From Marthasterias glacialis (taxonomy: Eukaryota; Echinodermata; Asteroidea; Forcipulatida; Asteriidae), in NCBI GenBank assembly GCA_911728455.2, contig OU452236.1:9418171-9482170 (forward strand): a DNA stretch of 64,000 bases, in the 5' to 3' direction. The position numbers and the translations under genes were made by a program. Every line of letters starts with the position of its first letter. Position 1 is the first letter of the stretch. The notes under the pieces were generated by a model, which worked only from the letters and a program-made list of their open reading frames with translations, was not told the DNA's origin and searched no databases. Below are positions 1 to 14,500 of the stretch, piece after piece.

Positions 1-243
1 GTCGTGTAAAAGTGGTTTAACAGTGTTTCTGTCTGCATCGTTCTTTGGACTCAAGACACTGCTCAAAAGGCCACCAAACTAAATCCATACTTTTCACGAA
101 AACCATGTTTTACGTGTGTGTTTCCGATACGTGTGTGTGTGGCTGCAACCGAACCACCGCTGCGATCGTGGCAAGAAAGTCGACACACCAAGTGCTGTTG
201 CTAGGCAGTTGCTAAGGTAGGCGGGGCTTAATGGGTGGTCTGT
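1..243. mobile_element. MITE with ATAGACCGATCCATTAAGCC termini, cut by window edge
   Basis: Matches 4058-4278 closely (GTCGTGTAAAAGTGGTTTA, ACCACCGCTGCGA, GTTGCTAGGCAGTTGCTA) and ends GGCGGGGCTTAATGGGTGGT. Confidence 0.8.
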
Positions 244-372
244 TAACAATTGAGATATCTCTATTAATAAAAGAGATATCTCTAATAATAGAGATGTCTA
301 TAATTATTAGTTCATTTAATAGAGATATCCCTATTAATAATAGAGATATCTCTATTATTAATAGGGATAACT
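244..372. repeat. AT-rich palindromic repeat (TAGAGATATCTC type)
   Basis: Repeated AGAGATATCTCTATTAATAA in both orientations. Nearly every stretch is self-complementary, so it can form hairpins. Confidence 0.85.
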
Positions 373-2171
373 CTGTTTTGGATTAAATGTCAAGTATGTA
401 CTCCATACTATACCCACGTGGAAATGTGAGCATAGATTGAAAAACAGAACTGATATATTTGAAATAACATTGAAATGTATGCATCTCTGTAGCCTCTTAT
501 TCAGAACAGGGTCAACTCTGACATCGCCAATTATTTAGATTGACTCTGACAGCCACGCAGGACCCAAAACATCATCTTGCTGGTGAAAGAGGGCAAAGTA
601 AGCTTTCAAGTAAAGTAGACAAGTTGGGGTAAATGTTGAGTACAGTAGTTACTTTGCAATGGAAGACTGTTGGACGGTCCCTTTTCACGGTTCCCACTAG
701 CAGTACGCATACTCAGAACCTCGCGTGCAATACTGAGCATGTGCGCCCATTCTCAGAACTGTCAAAAAGAACCGTCGTGTCTGCTGCCGCCAGCGTCTCA
801 AAAGTCTCCCATTTATCCATTTATCCATAATCCCCTTTTTAGGACACACTGTTTAATTATTTACCGCCCCCAAAAAAGAAGATAATACTGCACTCGTGTA
901 CAGATTTATTATTAGCCAACTGATTTTTGATGCATAAAATAATTATTTAATCATTTTAATACACGAAATTCATAATATTAAAACAAAATGATGATTTATT
1001 TTAGGTCTTCGTCTCGTGTGTAAATTTTTTAATGTTTGATAAAATCGAATACCAAGTTTCAGTCGAAATTCGAAAAAGAAATGCAAGGGTCATCGCCTTG
1101 TGATTTTTTCAGGTTTTGGTCAAAATCTCATGTTTGATTTTCTATCAAGGCTTCACTGTGGCGACTTTCCCTTGAGTGAGACCTGTTTTTTATGAACATT
1201 TTATAATTTTTTTATGAACACTCGCCTCCTACGCAGAAAAGCTCAAATGCTATAACTTCATCCTAGCTAGAACGCTGTTTCTACATACACAGCAAGCGGC
1301 AAGCTTTCTGTTGTTGATAAACAAACCGCGCTGGTTGGCATATGGACGGCCGAATGTAGCAAAACATTCAAGTCTTGTTGACAAAGGTTGTGACCGAATT
1401 CAACATTTTTGAAATCTTCCTATTTACAGAAAATACATCCCATTATTGATTGGTCTGCTTCAAACAAACAGTTTGTAAATATGTGTTTAACATTTTTTTT
1501 AAACTGTGATTATCTTTTGTTGCTTTGCGTTGATGGTTCCCTGTAGTTTCTCCATCTTGATAGGCAAAAACTCGGGCTGTGACGTAACAACAGAAAGGTC
1601 TGTATCTTTATAGATAATATATCTTTATAGAAAATGTAGTGGTTTGCAGTACTACAAAATTACTATATTTTAACCAAATAATCACAAACGCAAGAGATCA
1701 ACTTATTTCTCTGATTCAATGTATTTATTTTCATAATAAACTATTGCTTTGTGTATAATATAAACGAGTACTATATAACTCAAAACAAGCGTGCTTCTGT
1801 GAATTCAAAAGGGCTGCACATCCAAAGCTTTCTTTAGTTCCAGAAACTTTTCATGACATTAGTCCACAACTAACGAATGTTTAGAAGTGCAGCTGCGAAC
1901 TTATCTCCATTGCACTATAGAAAAACAATCATTGTTTTATATAACATCCAAGTTGATCCTTGTTATTTGATAGGAGGATGAAACTATGAGAATAAACAAA
2001 CTGTACAAGGTTGTATTCTGGCATTTACTACACGGTTGATTTGTTCTGCTGGTAAGAATGCATGGTGTAGTCTAACATGCGTAAGATCGAGAGGGATGGG
2101 ACAAAATACGCGGTGAATGGAACCAAAATGCACTGTTAGTGACTTAGGCAGTGTAATCAATAATGGATGAT

Positions 2172-2325
2172 GCCACGTGGCTTACAATCCTCCAATCAAT
2201 GACAGGGATCTACTTAGGTCTTAATGCCACGTGACCTACAATCCTCCAATCAAACGACTGGGATCAACTTTGGTCTTGATGATTACCACGGGACCTACAA
2301 TCCTCCAATCAAATAACAGGAATCT
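2172..2325 (+). repeat. Short minisatellite, about 60-bp unit, 2.5 copies
   Basis: Three phased occurrences of CCACGTG or CCACGGG followed by CCTACAATCCTCCAATCAA and then a GGGATCTACTT-like half. Confidence 0.9.
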
Positions 2326-3408
2326 AAGGTGTTACATAATACTTTCTAATGCTGATTCCCTTGCTTTGTCCACCCCAATGCAAATAGACCTTATGCACAT
2401 GACGTCATTTGAGTAGGGCGCCCTCGCCTAGAGGTCAAAATGAGGTTGTTCATTGGCCAATCCTGTGCGCCGCGCGTACAAATCTCTGCATTTCCATTGT
2501 TTCATCATCGATTTACCTCTAAGATGGTGGCGTGGTGACGTCAATGCATAAAGTCTATAAAGTAAATTCATCCAAACCTGCCATATACACTATCCCAATT
2601 CACTCTGTACCACTGAGGAAATGTTGGACAATAACATTAAAATCTTAATTCTAAAAATCAAATTTAAGCATTTATATTTAAAATGCGTGCACAACATTGG
2701 TAAGACTGAAAACATAACTGTTTACATATTTGCATATAACTAACATGGCATACCAATTGTCATGGTGGAAAACTTCCCTTGACATATTTTTGCCTGAAAT
2801 GTCATAGTTTTTGAAAAATTAGTGAAACAATTAGCTTTCACCTCACGAGTCCAAAACTCGATGTTTGAAAAAAAAAACCATAATTTTTTGCGATCCCCTT
2901 AATGATTGAGTCTGCACTTGTAAGAGCTGGTTGTTTCATGAATTTGTTGGTCACACCCTAGAGTGTGGAATTTAGTCTTTGACAATTACCAATGTTGTAC
3001 ATTCTGCTTTAAAAACATTTGTATTTACAAATAAAAAAAAATTGTATTAGAGATTTATAAATTGAGGTATTCATTAAAAGGAATAACGTTTAAATTAGTA
3101 TTACACAATATAATGCAGACATTTTAAAATATTTGCAAAGACTATAGCCTGGAATGCGGCAGAGTTGTTAAAAAGGAAAGAAATTCAATACCTTGAAAAA
3201 AAAATCAATAATAGCTTCAATTTGGAAATTATGGGCTTTGGTGGCAGCTGACTAACCAGGGCCCAGTATCATAGCATAAAACAATTTTTGCTTACCAGAA
3301 CAAGATTAAAACCAGCCAAAAATACCATGTTGGGTGTACAATTTGTGACTGGTTCCCTGCTTATTATTACTAAGCAGAAAATGATTAAGCACTTTCGTCT
3401 GCTTTAAG

Positions 3409-3560
3409 CATGTCATGGCCGAGTGGTCTAGTGCACTGGACTCAAGTTCTGGTGGTCAAGTCATCAGGGTGTGGGTTGGTATCCCGGTCATGACACTTGT
3501 GTCCTTGAGCAAGATGCTTTACTATAATTGCTAGCAATTGAGGCCTTTCGCTTTCGTATA
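3409..3560 (+). mobile_element. SINE derived from tRNA-Leu(CAA), 5' part
   Basis: GTCATGGCCGAGTGGTCTAG (A box), anticodon arm CTGGACTCAAGTTCTGG, and a B box near GGTATCCCGG. The anticodon loop is that of tRNA-Leu(CAA). It is followed by the family's TGAGCAAGATGCTTTACT. Confidence 0.85.
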
Positions 3561-3830
3561 CATACTACAGTGACGTCCTGAATAAGACTTGTTTCAGAGG
3601 CAGAAAAACTTCCGAACTCCATAATTCAAATGTCACCTGTAAGAAGCTATTAATCTCACCGGATTAAAATAATTCAGCTCTCAACGCTAAACATTTCTGC
3701 GCATAATTTCGCGAAAAATGACGAATTTATGAGGAATATCTGCCACCCAAAACCCACCGCTGAAAAATGTATGCGGCCAGGAATGTTGTTAATCCAGTGA
3801 GATTAGTAGCTTCTTACATGTACGATTTGA

Positions 3831-4278
3831 ATAGACCGATCCATTAAGCCCCGCCTACTAACGTATTGACCAATCATAGCCTTGACAACACCACTGAAAG
3901 TCCGACATTATGTCCGACACGTTAAAAATCCATTAGAAAAGTAAACAAACCGCCGCCATTGTTCTAACACTCAGCGGCACACACAACTGTACTTACTTTT
4001 GTTAAGCTTTAATTTTTTTCGTTTTTCTGGTGGTGCAAATCATACAGCAGTGGTCTCTGTACAGTCGTGTAAAAGTGGTTTACAGTGTTCCTGTCTGCAT
4101 TGTTCTTTGGACTGAATGCACTGCTCAAAAGGCCATGAAACTAAACCCACACCAGTCACAAAAACCAAGTACGTGTGTATATCAACCAAACCACCGCTGC
4201 GAGCGTGGCAAGAAAGTCACGTCATGTGCTGTTGCTAGGCAGTTGCTACGGTAGGCGGGGCTTAATGGATTGGTCTAT
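3831..4278. mobile_element. 448-bp MITE with ATAGACCGATCCATTAAGCC termini
   Basis: Left ATAGACCGATCCATTAAGCC and right GGGGCTTAATGGATTGGTCT form terminal inverted repeats. The interior is non-coding. Confidence 0.85.
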
Positions 4279-5094
4279 TATGGCGCTCTGAAAATTGTCT
4301 GCCCCAGAATCAGACCCCTCATATCTAGGACTCTGTATCTGTGTATGGCACTGAGGAAGAGTCCTGTGTATTGCGAATGAAGATTTGCATATTTGAGGGT
4401 GAAGAGAAATCCGGGGAGACTGCATTGGTTTTTGCCTCTGGGTAGACAGCGTCGTCCCTTCAAAAAGTTTTGTATGAGACCGAAGTATCTAGCTTTTGAC
4501 CAGAAACTCGTTAAAATTTCTGGAACAGGACTTCCAAACTGTTCACTTCCAATACTTTGATGCCACCCACACATTAAAAAAGGGTGCATGAAAGTCCACC
4601 CTGTCTAACATTGGTTAAATGTGGCCAACTTCAGGCTGAAAAAAGGTCATTTTTTTGTAAAAACCTTTATGTCAACTACACACAAAGATTGTACTTACGT
4701 AAATTTTTTCATAAATTTGTTACCAAACTTTTTATTAATTTATAATTTTGTTGTTTGTTCTTTGGTTACGGAAAAAAGCTACACCGAAGCAGCTGTCCAT
4801 GGAGAATGCAGCTTTTTTGTACAAATCAAAGCAAAGAAACATTTCTACATCTACTAATACATTCCTCACCCTACTGCACCCACAGGCACCCAAAACATTC
4901 TTCCACAGATTGTCATTTTAAATACAAGTATAATATGAAGCATCAAAAAGGATTCTCGCCATGAAACAGAGTTTGATACAAACATATCGACTGAGATAGG
5001 CGAAACTGTGAACAGAGCGCCCCCAGGTGGGGTGCTTTTGTTTTTGCCAAGACAGTTGAAGGGATCTTTTACAGATCTGGAATTGTACGAAGGC

Positions 5095-5250
5095 CTTGGA
5101 CGTCATGGCCTCTGTTGGCCTGGTCTTGGCATTGGTGCCCCTTTCGAAAGTTTCCCATAGACTTTAAGATTTTCCAGTGGAAGTACCCTTTGCAAAATGA
5201 AAATGGCCTTGCCCTCTCAAAGATGAAATTTCAGGCCTGGTTTTGGTCAG
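5095..5250 (+). repeat. About 155-bp interspersed repeat, copy 1
   Basis: AAGGCCTTGG at one end and TTCAGGCCTGG at the other. Shares GTTTCCCATAGACT and CCCTTTGCAAAATGAAAATG with 60785-60945. Lies in the 3' flank of the amine oxidase gene. Confidence 0.75.
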
Positions 5251-5272
5251 CCAATTAATCTGAATTATTACT

Positions 5273-5278
5273 TTTAAT
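5273..5278 (-). promoter_or_regulatory. Candidate polyadenylation signal of the amine oxidase gene
   Basis: ATTAAA on the minus strand about 90 bases after the stop codon. It is the closest usable hexamer. ATTAAA is a weaker variant and no transcript end can be seen. Confidence 0.3.
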
Positions 5279-5366
5279 ATTTTTTTGTGAAAGATCAGGA
5301 TAAAAGATAAAAAGGCAAAACAAATCAAACAAGCACTGCACTTTAGCTTACCTTACATCATTTACT

Positions 5367-5541
5367 TCAATTTAAAACTATTAAATATTCTGAATATAGA
5401 GGTTGATGCTGGGTTGGGGGGGGGGGGGGCCACCATTGGGTTGCGACAATGATTTCTTCAGCAGCTCGTCTGCCTGCCTGCACCGCGCCGTTCAACATCC
5501 CACACCATGACGTGGCTGAATCAGCACCAGCCCAGTGGACC
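5367..5541 (-). CDS. Amine oxidase exon 11 (stop)
   Basis: Encodes VHWAGADSATSWCGMLNGAV then QAGRRAAEEIIVATQWW, the C-terminal FAD-binding signature. It is followed by a run of prolines from a C14 tract and a short tail ending at TGA. The homopolymer makes the last about 20 residues sensitive to sequencing or slippage error. Acceptor TTTCAG. Confidence 0.85.
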
Positions 5542-8500
5542 CTGAAAGCAGTCAAACGTGACAGTAATGCTGAGAGGAGAACGTTGGGTTCAAGTATCAT
5601 AGAATTAAACTGATCCGAAAGATAAAAGTATTGTTACATTCAACATCATTCTGCAATATTTATGTTAGCGTGTCATGGCTGGGTGGTCTAGTGCAACTGA
5701 CTCAAGTTCTCTTGGTTAAGTCATCGGGGTGTGGATTTGAATCCCGGCCATGACACTTGCGACCTTGACCAGTTGGTGCCGGAGGACCTGTTTAGAAACG
5801 GAAGCCGTTTTTCGATGCCATTATGTAATCTCGGACCACTGGAGCAAAGGTCGCCCGGTCATTCAACTGCGGAGCGAGGGCAGACCTCGTACACTCCGTC
5901 TAAAGCTTCAATTCACTCACACAAGGACAAAAAAAAGGTCGTGAATATACTTGTATTTTCGAGCAATTGAGAGGTAGTTTTTGTGTAATCCGCAGTTATA
6001 GATCTTTGACCTTTTGTTCCAAGAAGGGGATAGCGAGGCTTCAACCATTGTTCAGTCATTGTATTTCGACTCAATGGAGGTAAGTCAGAGTGAGCTGGCG
6101 ATCGAGTCATGGTTCTGTGTTTAGTTCCACTCCTATGCTGTAAGTAACGGCCAATGTTTTGCTATTCACGTTGTAAGAATTTGACATTTTCTCGGTCGAG
6201 AAACAAAACGGACGATCCAACAAAGAGAATCTTTTTTCTCTTGGCATTGTCAAGTCAGGGTTTCTTTGTGCCAGCGATACCCTCAAAGAAAAAAAAAAAG
6301 GTTCTGGCGGTTCCGCCAAAACAATCCCACCAGGGGGACCAGACCAAAAAAATTAAAAATCCTGGCGGCAACTGGTTAAGTAAGATGCTTTACTATAATT
6401 GTTTCTCTTCACCCAGGGGTATAAATGGGTACCTGCGAGGGTACAGGTTGATATTGTGTTTGAAAAACAGGGCACTAATGTAAAAAGCATTGATACATTA
6501 TTGTAAAATGCTCTATATAAAGACCAAGTTAGGCTTCTTCTTCTCATTATTAATCTTACCTGCCATGTGGTTTGGTCACAGACGCTAGAAGTTCCGATGA
6601 CTTGTTAACTGGTTCCGCGTCACTGGTGCCATACAGCCACTCCTAACGATCAAGGAGAAACATCCTCTGTTAAAATCTTGACAGAAATTCAAAACGTTGA
6701 CTAACACAGAAGTGCAATCATTTTTAAAGATTGTGAGCAGTTCACGTGCTGAGTTACGTTTCAAGAGAACTGAGTGTTGTAGTTTTAATGTTTTTTTTCT
6801 GCAATTCAGAAGTCAGTAAATGAGAATTGAATTGCGCACGATGGAATGAAAAATTCCGTCTAATTTTAATAATTTCAGCAACAAACATATAATACCCTTA
6901 TTTTACTGTAGGTTACTTTGGTCGACTGCACTCATACCCCCTGTTCTTTACCATTGGCGATTTTTGTCACCCAAGCATACACACAAAAAAGCACTCAAGC
7001 CTAGCACAAAGGCCGTTTGTTATAAAGCTCTAGTTTTGTCCATGTTCACCCTCCACACCCAAGCTTACAATGGTTGGAATGAGAAAGATCGGATCTTTCC
7101 AATGATGGTAAAGTAAAATAAGGTTGCTATTGTGCAATCCCTTCAAATTGGAGTGGAAAGATCTGAAATGCCAAACACCTACGGAGCACCATATGGTTGT
7201 GTACAAAAAAGTGTTTGAGTTAACAGATAAAACTGAGGGAAAAAAGTCCAAGAACTTTGACATTTATTGACTGATCTCAATGACTTTTGGATTATATGAA
7301 AGGGAATTCAATAAGTAAGACATTTTGTTAAACTTATTTGGTTGTAAAACACTATCTTCAAGGTGATAATAGAGGTTGTAAAATTTGCCTTTGAACACAA
7401 GCTTTCTGTTGTGTAAGAATGCGTGCTTCACGCTTGAGTGGTCAAACAAAGCGGTCAACAGCAGTTGTGTATGCCTAAACAATTCGGTTACGAAAGGGTT
7501 AAGTCTTTCTGCCGGGCACCCAACGAATAATAGTCCTCAAATAGACCAATTGCGCGACCAATGTTTACATGTCATCACGTGACCTGTAGTGGGTACTACG
7601 TCATCTTAGCTGACGGCAAACTATGTGCAAGTACATGCCGTGACCGACAGAGTCACACCAACAGTCAGCTTTTGGTAATGATAACACAGTTACTAAGCCC
7701 TTTTATTAAAGCTGTATGTTGTGACATTGAATTTAATCATGATAATGTTTCCATAAACTACAAATATTCAACTATAAAAGAGGTTTATTTTGAGTTATGC
7801 ACTACAATGATGTAGCAAACCACCTGTTATTTTGTAAGTAATGTAAATCCCTTTAAAAAAAAAGGGCAAAATGTAAAGAACGTTTGACAAGTGAGCATTT
7901 ATACCTAGCCTTGCTGAATTTCAAATAGACAAAGGAATCACACAGTTTTGGAAAACTTTTTCTTATAATGGTTTCAGCTTCAAAACTTTGAAATTCTTGT
8001 GTTGAAAAGTGTATGATCGCGGTCATCTGGCCCAAACGTTCCGTCGTGCAACTGCACTACCACATCGTGCACATTATACGTTCCTTGTACAATTTCCAAA
8101 ACTTCCTGAACCGTCCCTTACTGGCTACATTCAGCCACTGGAAGGTCTCTGATACAAACTCTGGAATATTTTTCACAGATTTCGAGACAGAAAAACCTTG
8201 ATGGAATGAACAAATGCAACAATCATCATGTACTGTACCGCACTTTCTTTATGTAGGACGTCGTGTTTGTTTACATTTAATACCCACTACAGGTCACGTG
8301 ATGCGGGTCGCGCAATCGGTCTATTGACCTAGCACAGCAGCCCCTAGGCGAGATATTTTCTTTACCTCCAGGTGGTGGGAAAACCTTTTATAATTTTCAA
8401 GGGATCTACAGCATACCTTCTCTGCATAGTCAATACAGTCCATGATCTGAGGTCCGAATACCTCGCTCAACACTCGCAGAATGATCTCCTTCCGTTCCTC

Positions 8501-11500
8501 CAGCTTTCGGGGAAAAAAGATCATGAGAAAAAACGACAACTTGAAAGTGGTTCGCATGTTAATACTGGGTACATCAGGCAACTGTAGTGGTTTCCTAGAT
8601 TCATGAACAAAGTGAAGAAGTGGTTCAACTGATGTTAGTTACTGGAAAAAACAATTCTATGAACAGAAATTTGTGTATACATGCCAACAATTTCCCTGCC
8701 AGAAATCGGATGACAAGCACCTTGTATTTTTGTGTGACTTCTGAAGACTGGAGCGAGGGTCGCCCGGACATTCCATTCCGGAGCGTGAACAGTGCATGCA
8801 CTCACCAGGCAACTCAAAAAGGACAGATGGTACTGGAAATAATGCTGAAATTCTCCCTTTATGTTTTTTTGTGTGTAATCCCCGATTGCAGGCCTTTGTC
8901 CTTTTGTTATAAGAATAGGATTATTACGCCCTTTGGCAATTGGACAATCTATTCCATTGCACACAATGGTAGTTTTTACCTATAGTCTGATCCATGAGGC
9001 TCCGCCCCTTGATGTATTCACCAATCACAACGAGGCCCCCCCCTCCCCGCCCACAATGAAGAAAATCCTGTTACATTAAAATGCTATTACATAATGTAAG
9101 CAAGCATTCGTATGGGAATAGCTGCATTGTGCATCTTATGTGTGGTGCAGTGCACCGGTCCAATTGTCCAGGGGCGGAGCCATCCAGGTCCATCCCCTGT
9201 GGGTGCTGTTGACTGGCAGTTGTGATGGAAGGCGGGGCTTAATGGATCAGTCTACTTCAATCATTATCATCTAACATTGATATTAGCAGTATTTTTGACA
9301 GCAAGAGGGCGCAATACTAATTCCATTTTGAAAGTACAATAATATTTAAAAACATTAAAAATCAAAAAGTTCAAAGCAAATTTCTTACAATGACTACATT
9401 GTAAAACTGTCAATTAAAAAACCCTCAAAAGTTGTAAATTAACTGCTTTATAAGAAGTCTAATTGCATCTGGTTTACCACACTATTTCTATGGTTTGACC
9501 CCCAATCTACCCCAAAGAGCGCCCTCTTGCAGTAAAAAATAAGGCCTATTACACAGAGTCAAAGAGAACTTTATAATGAAATCGGGGTTTGTGGAAGTCA
9601 AGTGAGTTCAACCATGGAGATTTTGGTTAAACTATTGAAAATCTCCTTGAGCGAGAGTTGCTCACTCATGAATATGTATGAGATAAACTAATTTCAAGCA
9701 GTTTTTGTTTTGTACATGTACAGTAAACTATGTAACAGGCATGCTACAGTCTGTCGAACAACAAGAGGTACAAAGTTCCAGGCACAGTGAGACTTTGTAC
9801 CGTGTTTTTCAATTTTCATCACTGATTACATTGTAAAACTGTCAACTAAAAAACCCTCAAATGTTGTATATTAACAGCTTTCATCAGAGTGGGTTCACAC
9901 CAAATATACTAGAAACACAAGATAGGACACTTGTGCCGTTTTGCACGGTAGCAGATGTAACGCCTTTATATCTACCAACTGCATGATGGCGCCCTTCCCC
10001 ATGTGTCAATTTTTGCTAGGATTATTAACACAATTTATTCCCGAACACCAAGTTTTTGATCTGCCTTCAACTTTTTTAGTTGGTGGGATCTGTTGGCGTA
10101 AGTTTTTCCATTTATTAGGCCCTACTTATTGCGCAAACGATCTTTGGTTTTACCTACCAAACGACAGCGGGCACCCCTATTTTGCATTTCATATTTCTGA
10201 ATAGAGTGTCCTATCTTGGTTTTGTAGTATCTTTGGTTCACACTTACATTGCTTTACTGTGTGATGGAAACAAAATCAACTCTAATCGTCTTTTCTTACC
10301 GATTTTCCTTGGACATGTTTAGGGTTGGTGTACGTCATCAGGGCTGGATTGCCATTGGGTAAGGTGGCGTCGTAGGAAATAATCAGAGCATTGTTGATGT
10401 TACCACTCGTGTCCCCTGATGTTGCAGCCATGTTAAGGTACTCTCCGGCATGGCCCGCCTCACGCCAGAAAGGCTTCAGTGAAAAAAATACACATACAAA
10501 CACAAAACTTAATTCCACATTATGAACATAATCAAAAAAGACTTTCATTCCCACCCCCCCAATCATAATTCACACAAGTATAAACAAAAAAGTTTCATGC
10601 ACATACTTTCCTGTCCGTATCTCTTGTCTTTCTAAATTGTTTTTGTATAAATGTCTAGGGTTGTTCCCCACAAGTCTTGGCTTATTTGAACAGCCTCCCT
10701 ACTCACAATGCTCTACTGTATTAATTTTCATTATCATTATCAATTTTCACGTGCACTCTTTGCTTGTGTTGCACCAGCTACTAATTCCACACCATCTGAC
10801 CTCCTTCTGTGGGTGAAATGAAGCGTTGCACAGTGAGTGCATACTCTGGGCACGCCCCGAAACCAAAAATGTCTGGCCGACCTTTGCTATACACGACCTC
10901 AGTTTGCTGGCTTGGAAAATAATTGCTTGTATACAGGTCATCCGGTGTCAACTGGTTATAAATATCGTGCTTCCTTTGATTGAGGTTATTAAAAAGCAAT
11001 CGTGGAGTGTTCAGACATCAGATGCTATTTCTTCGATCTTGACGGTATTTCAGATGGAAATATTTCCCTGGAGGATTGGTCCTGGTATGAACTTGAAAAC
11101 CAGTGAGCTTTTAGAGTGAAAAGAATTGACTATGAAACCAAGTATTGTAGTTGATGTTTACTTCGAGAGCATGCAGGTCATTAATATAGCCATTGTTAGG
11201 TTTCCATTTCCTGCCCTTTGTGTCTGAGTTAATCCTCTCTATCATCGCTCATGCATGGGGCGGCATGCGTCCAAGCAACAGTAATTCAGTTCACTTTTGT
11301 TGTCCCTGACCCATATGATTTGTCGTTTTTTGAAATCCATGTAGGGCTGTTCTTCCCCCTTTCTTGGTTTTGTTCCCTTCCTGCATGTTCCGCCCTTCCC
11401 CTTTTTTCCCCCAAATATTTATTTCCTTTTTAAAATTTTTTATTACATGTATCTATCTATATGGTTATTTAGTTTTTTTTACCTTTTTTCCTGTTTGGAT

Positions 11501-14500
11501 GTTTTCTTTCTTTCAAGTTTCTACGTACTCGCTCTGTTGTAATTTTTGATTTGTCTTGGTCAAATAAATAAAAATAATATTAATATTTATTAATATAATT
11601 CCTAGTCCTCTGTTTGGTCTTTCAAACTTTTTAAATCTAGCTGTTTAAATAAGCTAATCTTACGGATTTGTAGGTGATTACACTGGCTATCAGATCCAAT
11701 CTGGACGGGAAGGTTTTACTCCGTCTCATTCGCAGAGGAGGGTCAAAGGTTATTCTCTCTGCCGAAACAAAAAAGAATTTACAATAATAGCTAAACCAAT
11801 CTATCAAAGTGCATCAAATGATTACCAGAAGGCTGTTTCCCTACCAGCATGACCAGGAGTGAATGTTATGGTTTTTCACTGAAGGTTTGGTGAATTACTA
11901 AGTATTGATTATTTTTATTTTACCCCTTATCTTTTTTATACAACCATTTAATTGGAAAAAATTAATTTTGTGCCTTCCTGTATATTCTTGTATATTGCCA
12001 AAGCACGTACTAGTTAATGGAACAGAAACCAAGACAACAAAATACAAAGAAGAATCAAAGCGGGATGGCAAGCTATGGAAGATACAGCACCATCATGAAA
12101 GGCAAGTCCCCAATGTGCCTGAAAAGAAACCAGACTTTTCCCCTAACCCCACCCACTTTTGTCTCCCTTTTCATTGTTCATCCCTTGCATCTTCTGACTG
12201 CTTTCTGTCTCTCTCTTTTCACTTCTGTCTACTCGACTGCTTCTGTTACTCCAGTATACTTGTATGTGTGTGTTGTGTTGTCATTTAGCCTTTGAGAAAG
12301 ACTCTGCTAGGGTTGAAACGTGAGGCCATTAACAAATTTTGGGGTATTTTCCTTTACCTGAAACACTGCATGGGACAGCAACAATCACTCTCTCAGCATA
12401 GTACTCTTTCTCTGCTGCAGTCGTGACTTTCATCTTGCCACCATCTTGCTCCACGATGCCTTTCACAGTCTCTCCCATCTCAACTGTCCCTTCGCCGAGA
12501 TTCTCAAAGAGTTTACGACACAGCAGCATGGCCCCTCCCTAAAAGATGAAATTCAAAGAATCCAAACAAATACAATACTTAGAAGTACACAATATAATCA
12601 GCCCTGGGCTCAATTTCGAGGTTCCGCTTACTGTAGAATTTTACGCTTATGCATGTCATGGCCTAGCGGTCTAGTGCACCGGACTCCAAGTTTTGGTGGT
12701 CAAGTCATAGGGGTGTGGGTTCGAGTCCCGGTCATGACACTTGTGTCCTTGAGCAAGATGCTTTACTATAATAGCTTCTCTTCACCCAGGGGTGTAAATG
12801 GGTACCTGCGAGGGTAGAGGTTGATATTGTGTTTGAAAAAGCCTTTGGAGCGCCACGGCAGCTCGGGGCTGTATAATCCCCTGTAGAAAGATTACAGGAA
12901 TGTTATTGGCCCAATGACCTGGGCACTAATGTAAAGCGCAATGGCGTGACAAGGGTGGCCTGTGCGTAAAGCGCTCGCATCTCACCAATGTGTTCTTGGT
13001 TTGAATCCCAGCTAGGGCCATGTGTGAGTAGAGTTGTGCGTTGGTTCTCTCTTGTGCCATGAGGGTTTTTCTCCGATCTCAGGGTGTGCTCCGTGGTCAT
13101 ATATGGGTTGATGTTGCTGGCTGCCACAGGCGCCCTTGAATGCCTACAGCCCGTATACCTGTAGCCGCATCCTTTCCAATTCAGCTTCTTAGCTGCCAGT
13201 AAGGATGATTAGCCTCCCGCATTATTACTATTATGTTGAGACGTTATTGTGAAATATGCTACATAAGAAGTAGTTATTATTATGACTGCCATTCGCTGGA
13301 TTAGTGCCAAACTTCCCCACTAACTGTGTATTGAAGTGTCAAATACATAGTAACATAAACTATGCACGGCACAAGCAAAACTTCCTTCTAAACCTGTGAA
13401 ATAATCTTACGCCCGTTCACTGGGCCCCATGCATTCCTGAAACCATCTGAACTCCTTAGGACTATGCAGCACCGACAGCTAAATAAGCGCACAGGTTGCT
13501 TGTCATTCACATCAACAATCTCTACCCTCGCAGGCAGTGGCGTAAATTTGTTGTGAAAAGTGGGGGGGGGGGGATGGTAATGGGAAAAAAAAAGAATAAT
13601 GATGAGATTACGAGCAAAGGGGGCATGGGGAAGGTTACATGTAAGTCCACAGCAGATGTTCGATTGCATTATGGATGCCCTCTGTGTTGTTAATGTTCTA
13701 CGTACTATGTTCAAATGATTACAGAAACAATTTCTTGTCTGCTTTTCTGCATAGTACATTGTACATTCATTAGGCCTTGTCAAGTAACTGATACCAACCT
13801 CAATTTGTCACAGCGGTGCTGTTTGGTGGGTATAGTTAAGCAGGCCTTGATCTTAACCAAGGCCACTGAGGTCATTGGCCTCATGCCCTGTTGAGTTGGC
13901 CAGCGTGCCCTTCAGAAAAATTGCACTGTCACTACCAACTTGGCCAGCATGCCCTTGTACAATTTCTCTGATTTGGCCAGCAAAGGCCTGCCCCCTTAAG
14001 ATCTTAAGATCGAGTCCTGGTTAAGTTCCATAACGTTCGTGTACATAACCGTCTACTCACTGTTTACACGTACAGGTGCCGTGTATATGGGCGTATACAG
14101 ACGTGGGTGTTGTCTTGATAGGGAGTTGTAAAAATGTTTTATTTATTTACTAAGCTATTTTCAGTGAAAACCACCATTTTTTTTAAAGGAGCAAAAATAT
14201 CCCCACATCCCCCCATGGTATTTACACCCATGCTCGCAGGTACCTGTTTACTACTGGGTAATAAGAAGCAATTACAGTTCATTGTCTTGCTTCAAGGGCA
14301 CAAGCGCCACAACCTGGCTTCGAACCCACACCCTGATGACTCTGCCAGAAAGCTTACCCTCGCAGGTACCCATATACTCCTGGGTAGTAAGAAGCAATCA
14401 AAACTACCGTCTTGCTCAAGGGCACAAGTGCCACGACCTGGATTCGAACCCACACCCTGATGACGCTGCCCCCAGAAGTGGAGATTGACGTGCTAGACCA

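Larger units (their letters stand above)
244..3408. other. Gene-free stretch
   Basis: Apart from the palindromic run (244-372) and the short minisatellite (2172-2325) this is AT-rich non-coding DNA. The small open frames at 633-885 show no recognisable domain. A diverged fragment of the CCCAGTATCATAG-type MITE end lies near 3258. Confidence 0.6.

Noticed and set aside
4278..4589. Minus-strand frame of about 100 codons
   Set aside because: It starts inside and beside a MITE, has no recognisable domain, and lies beyond the amine oxidase stop.
7541..8324. Long terminal repeat or retroviral remnant
   Set aside because: The ends are inverted, not direct, repeats; there is no primer-binding site and no coding trace of gag or pol.
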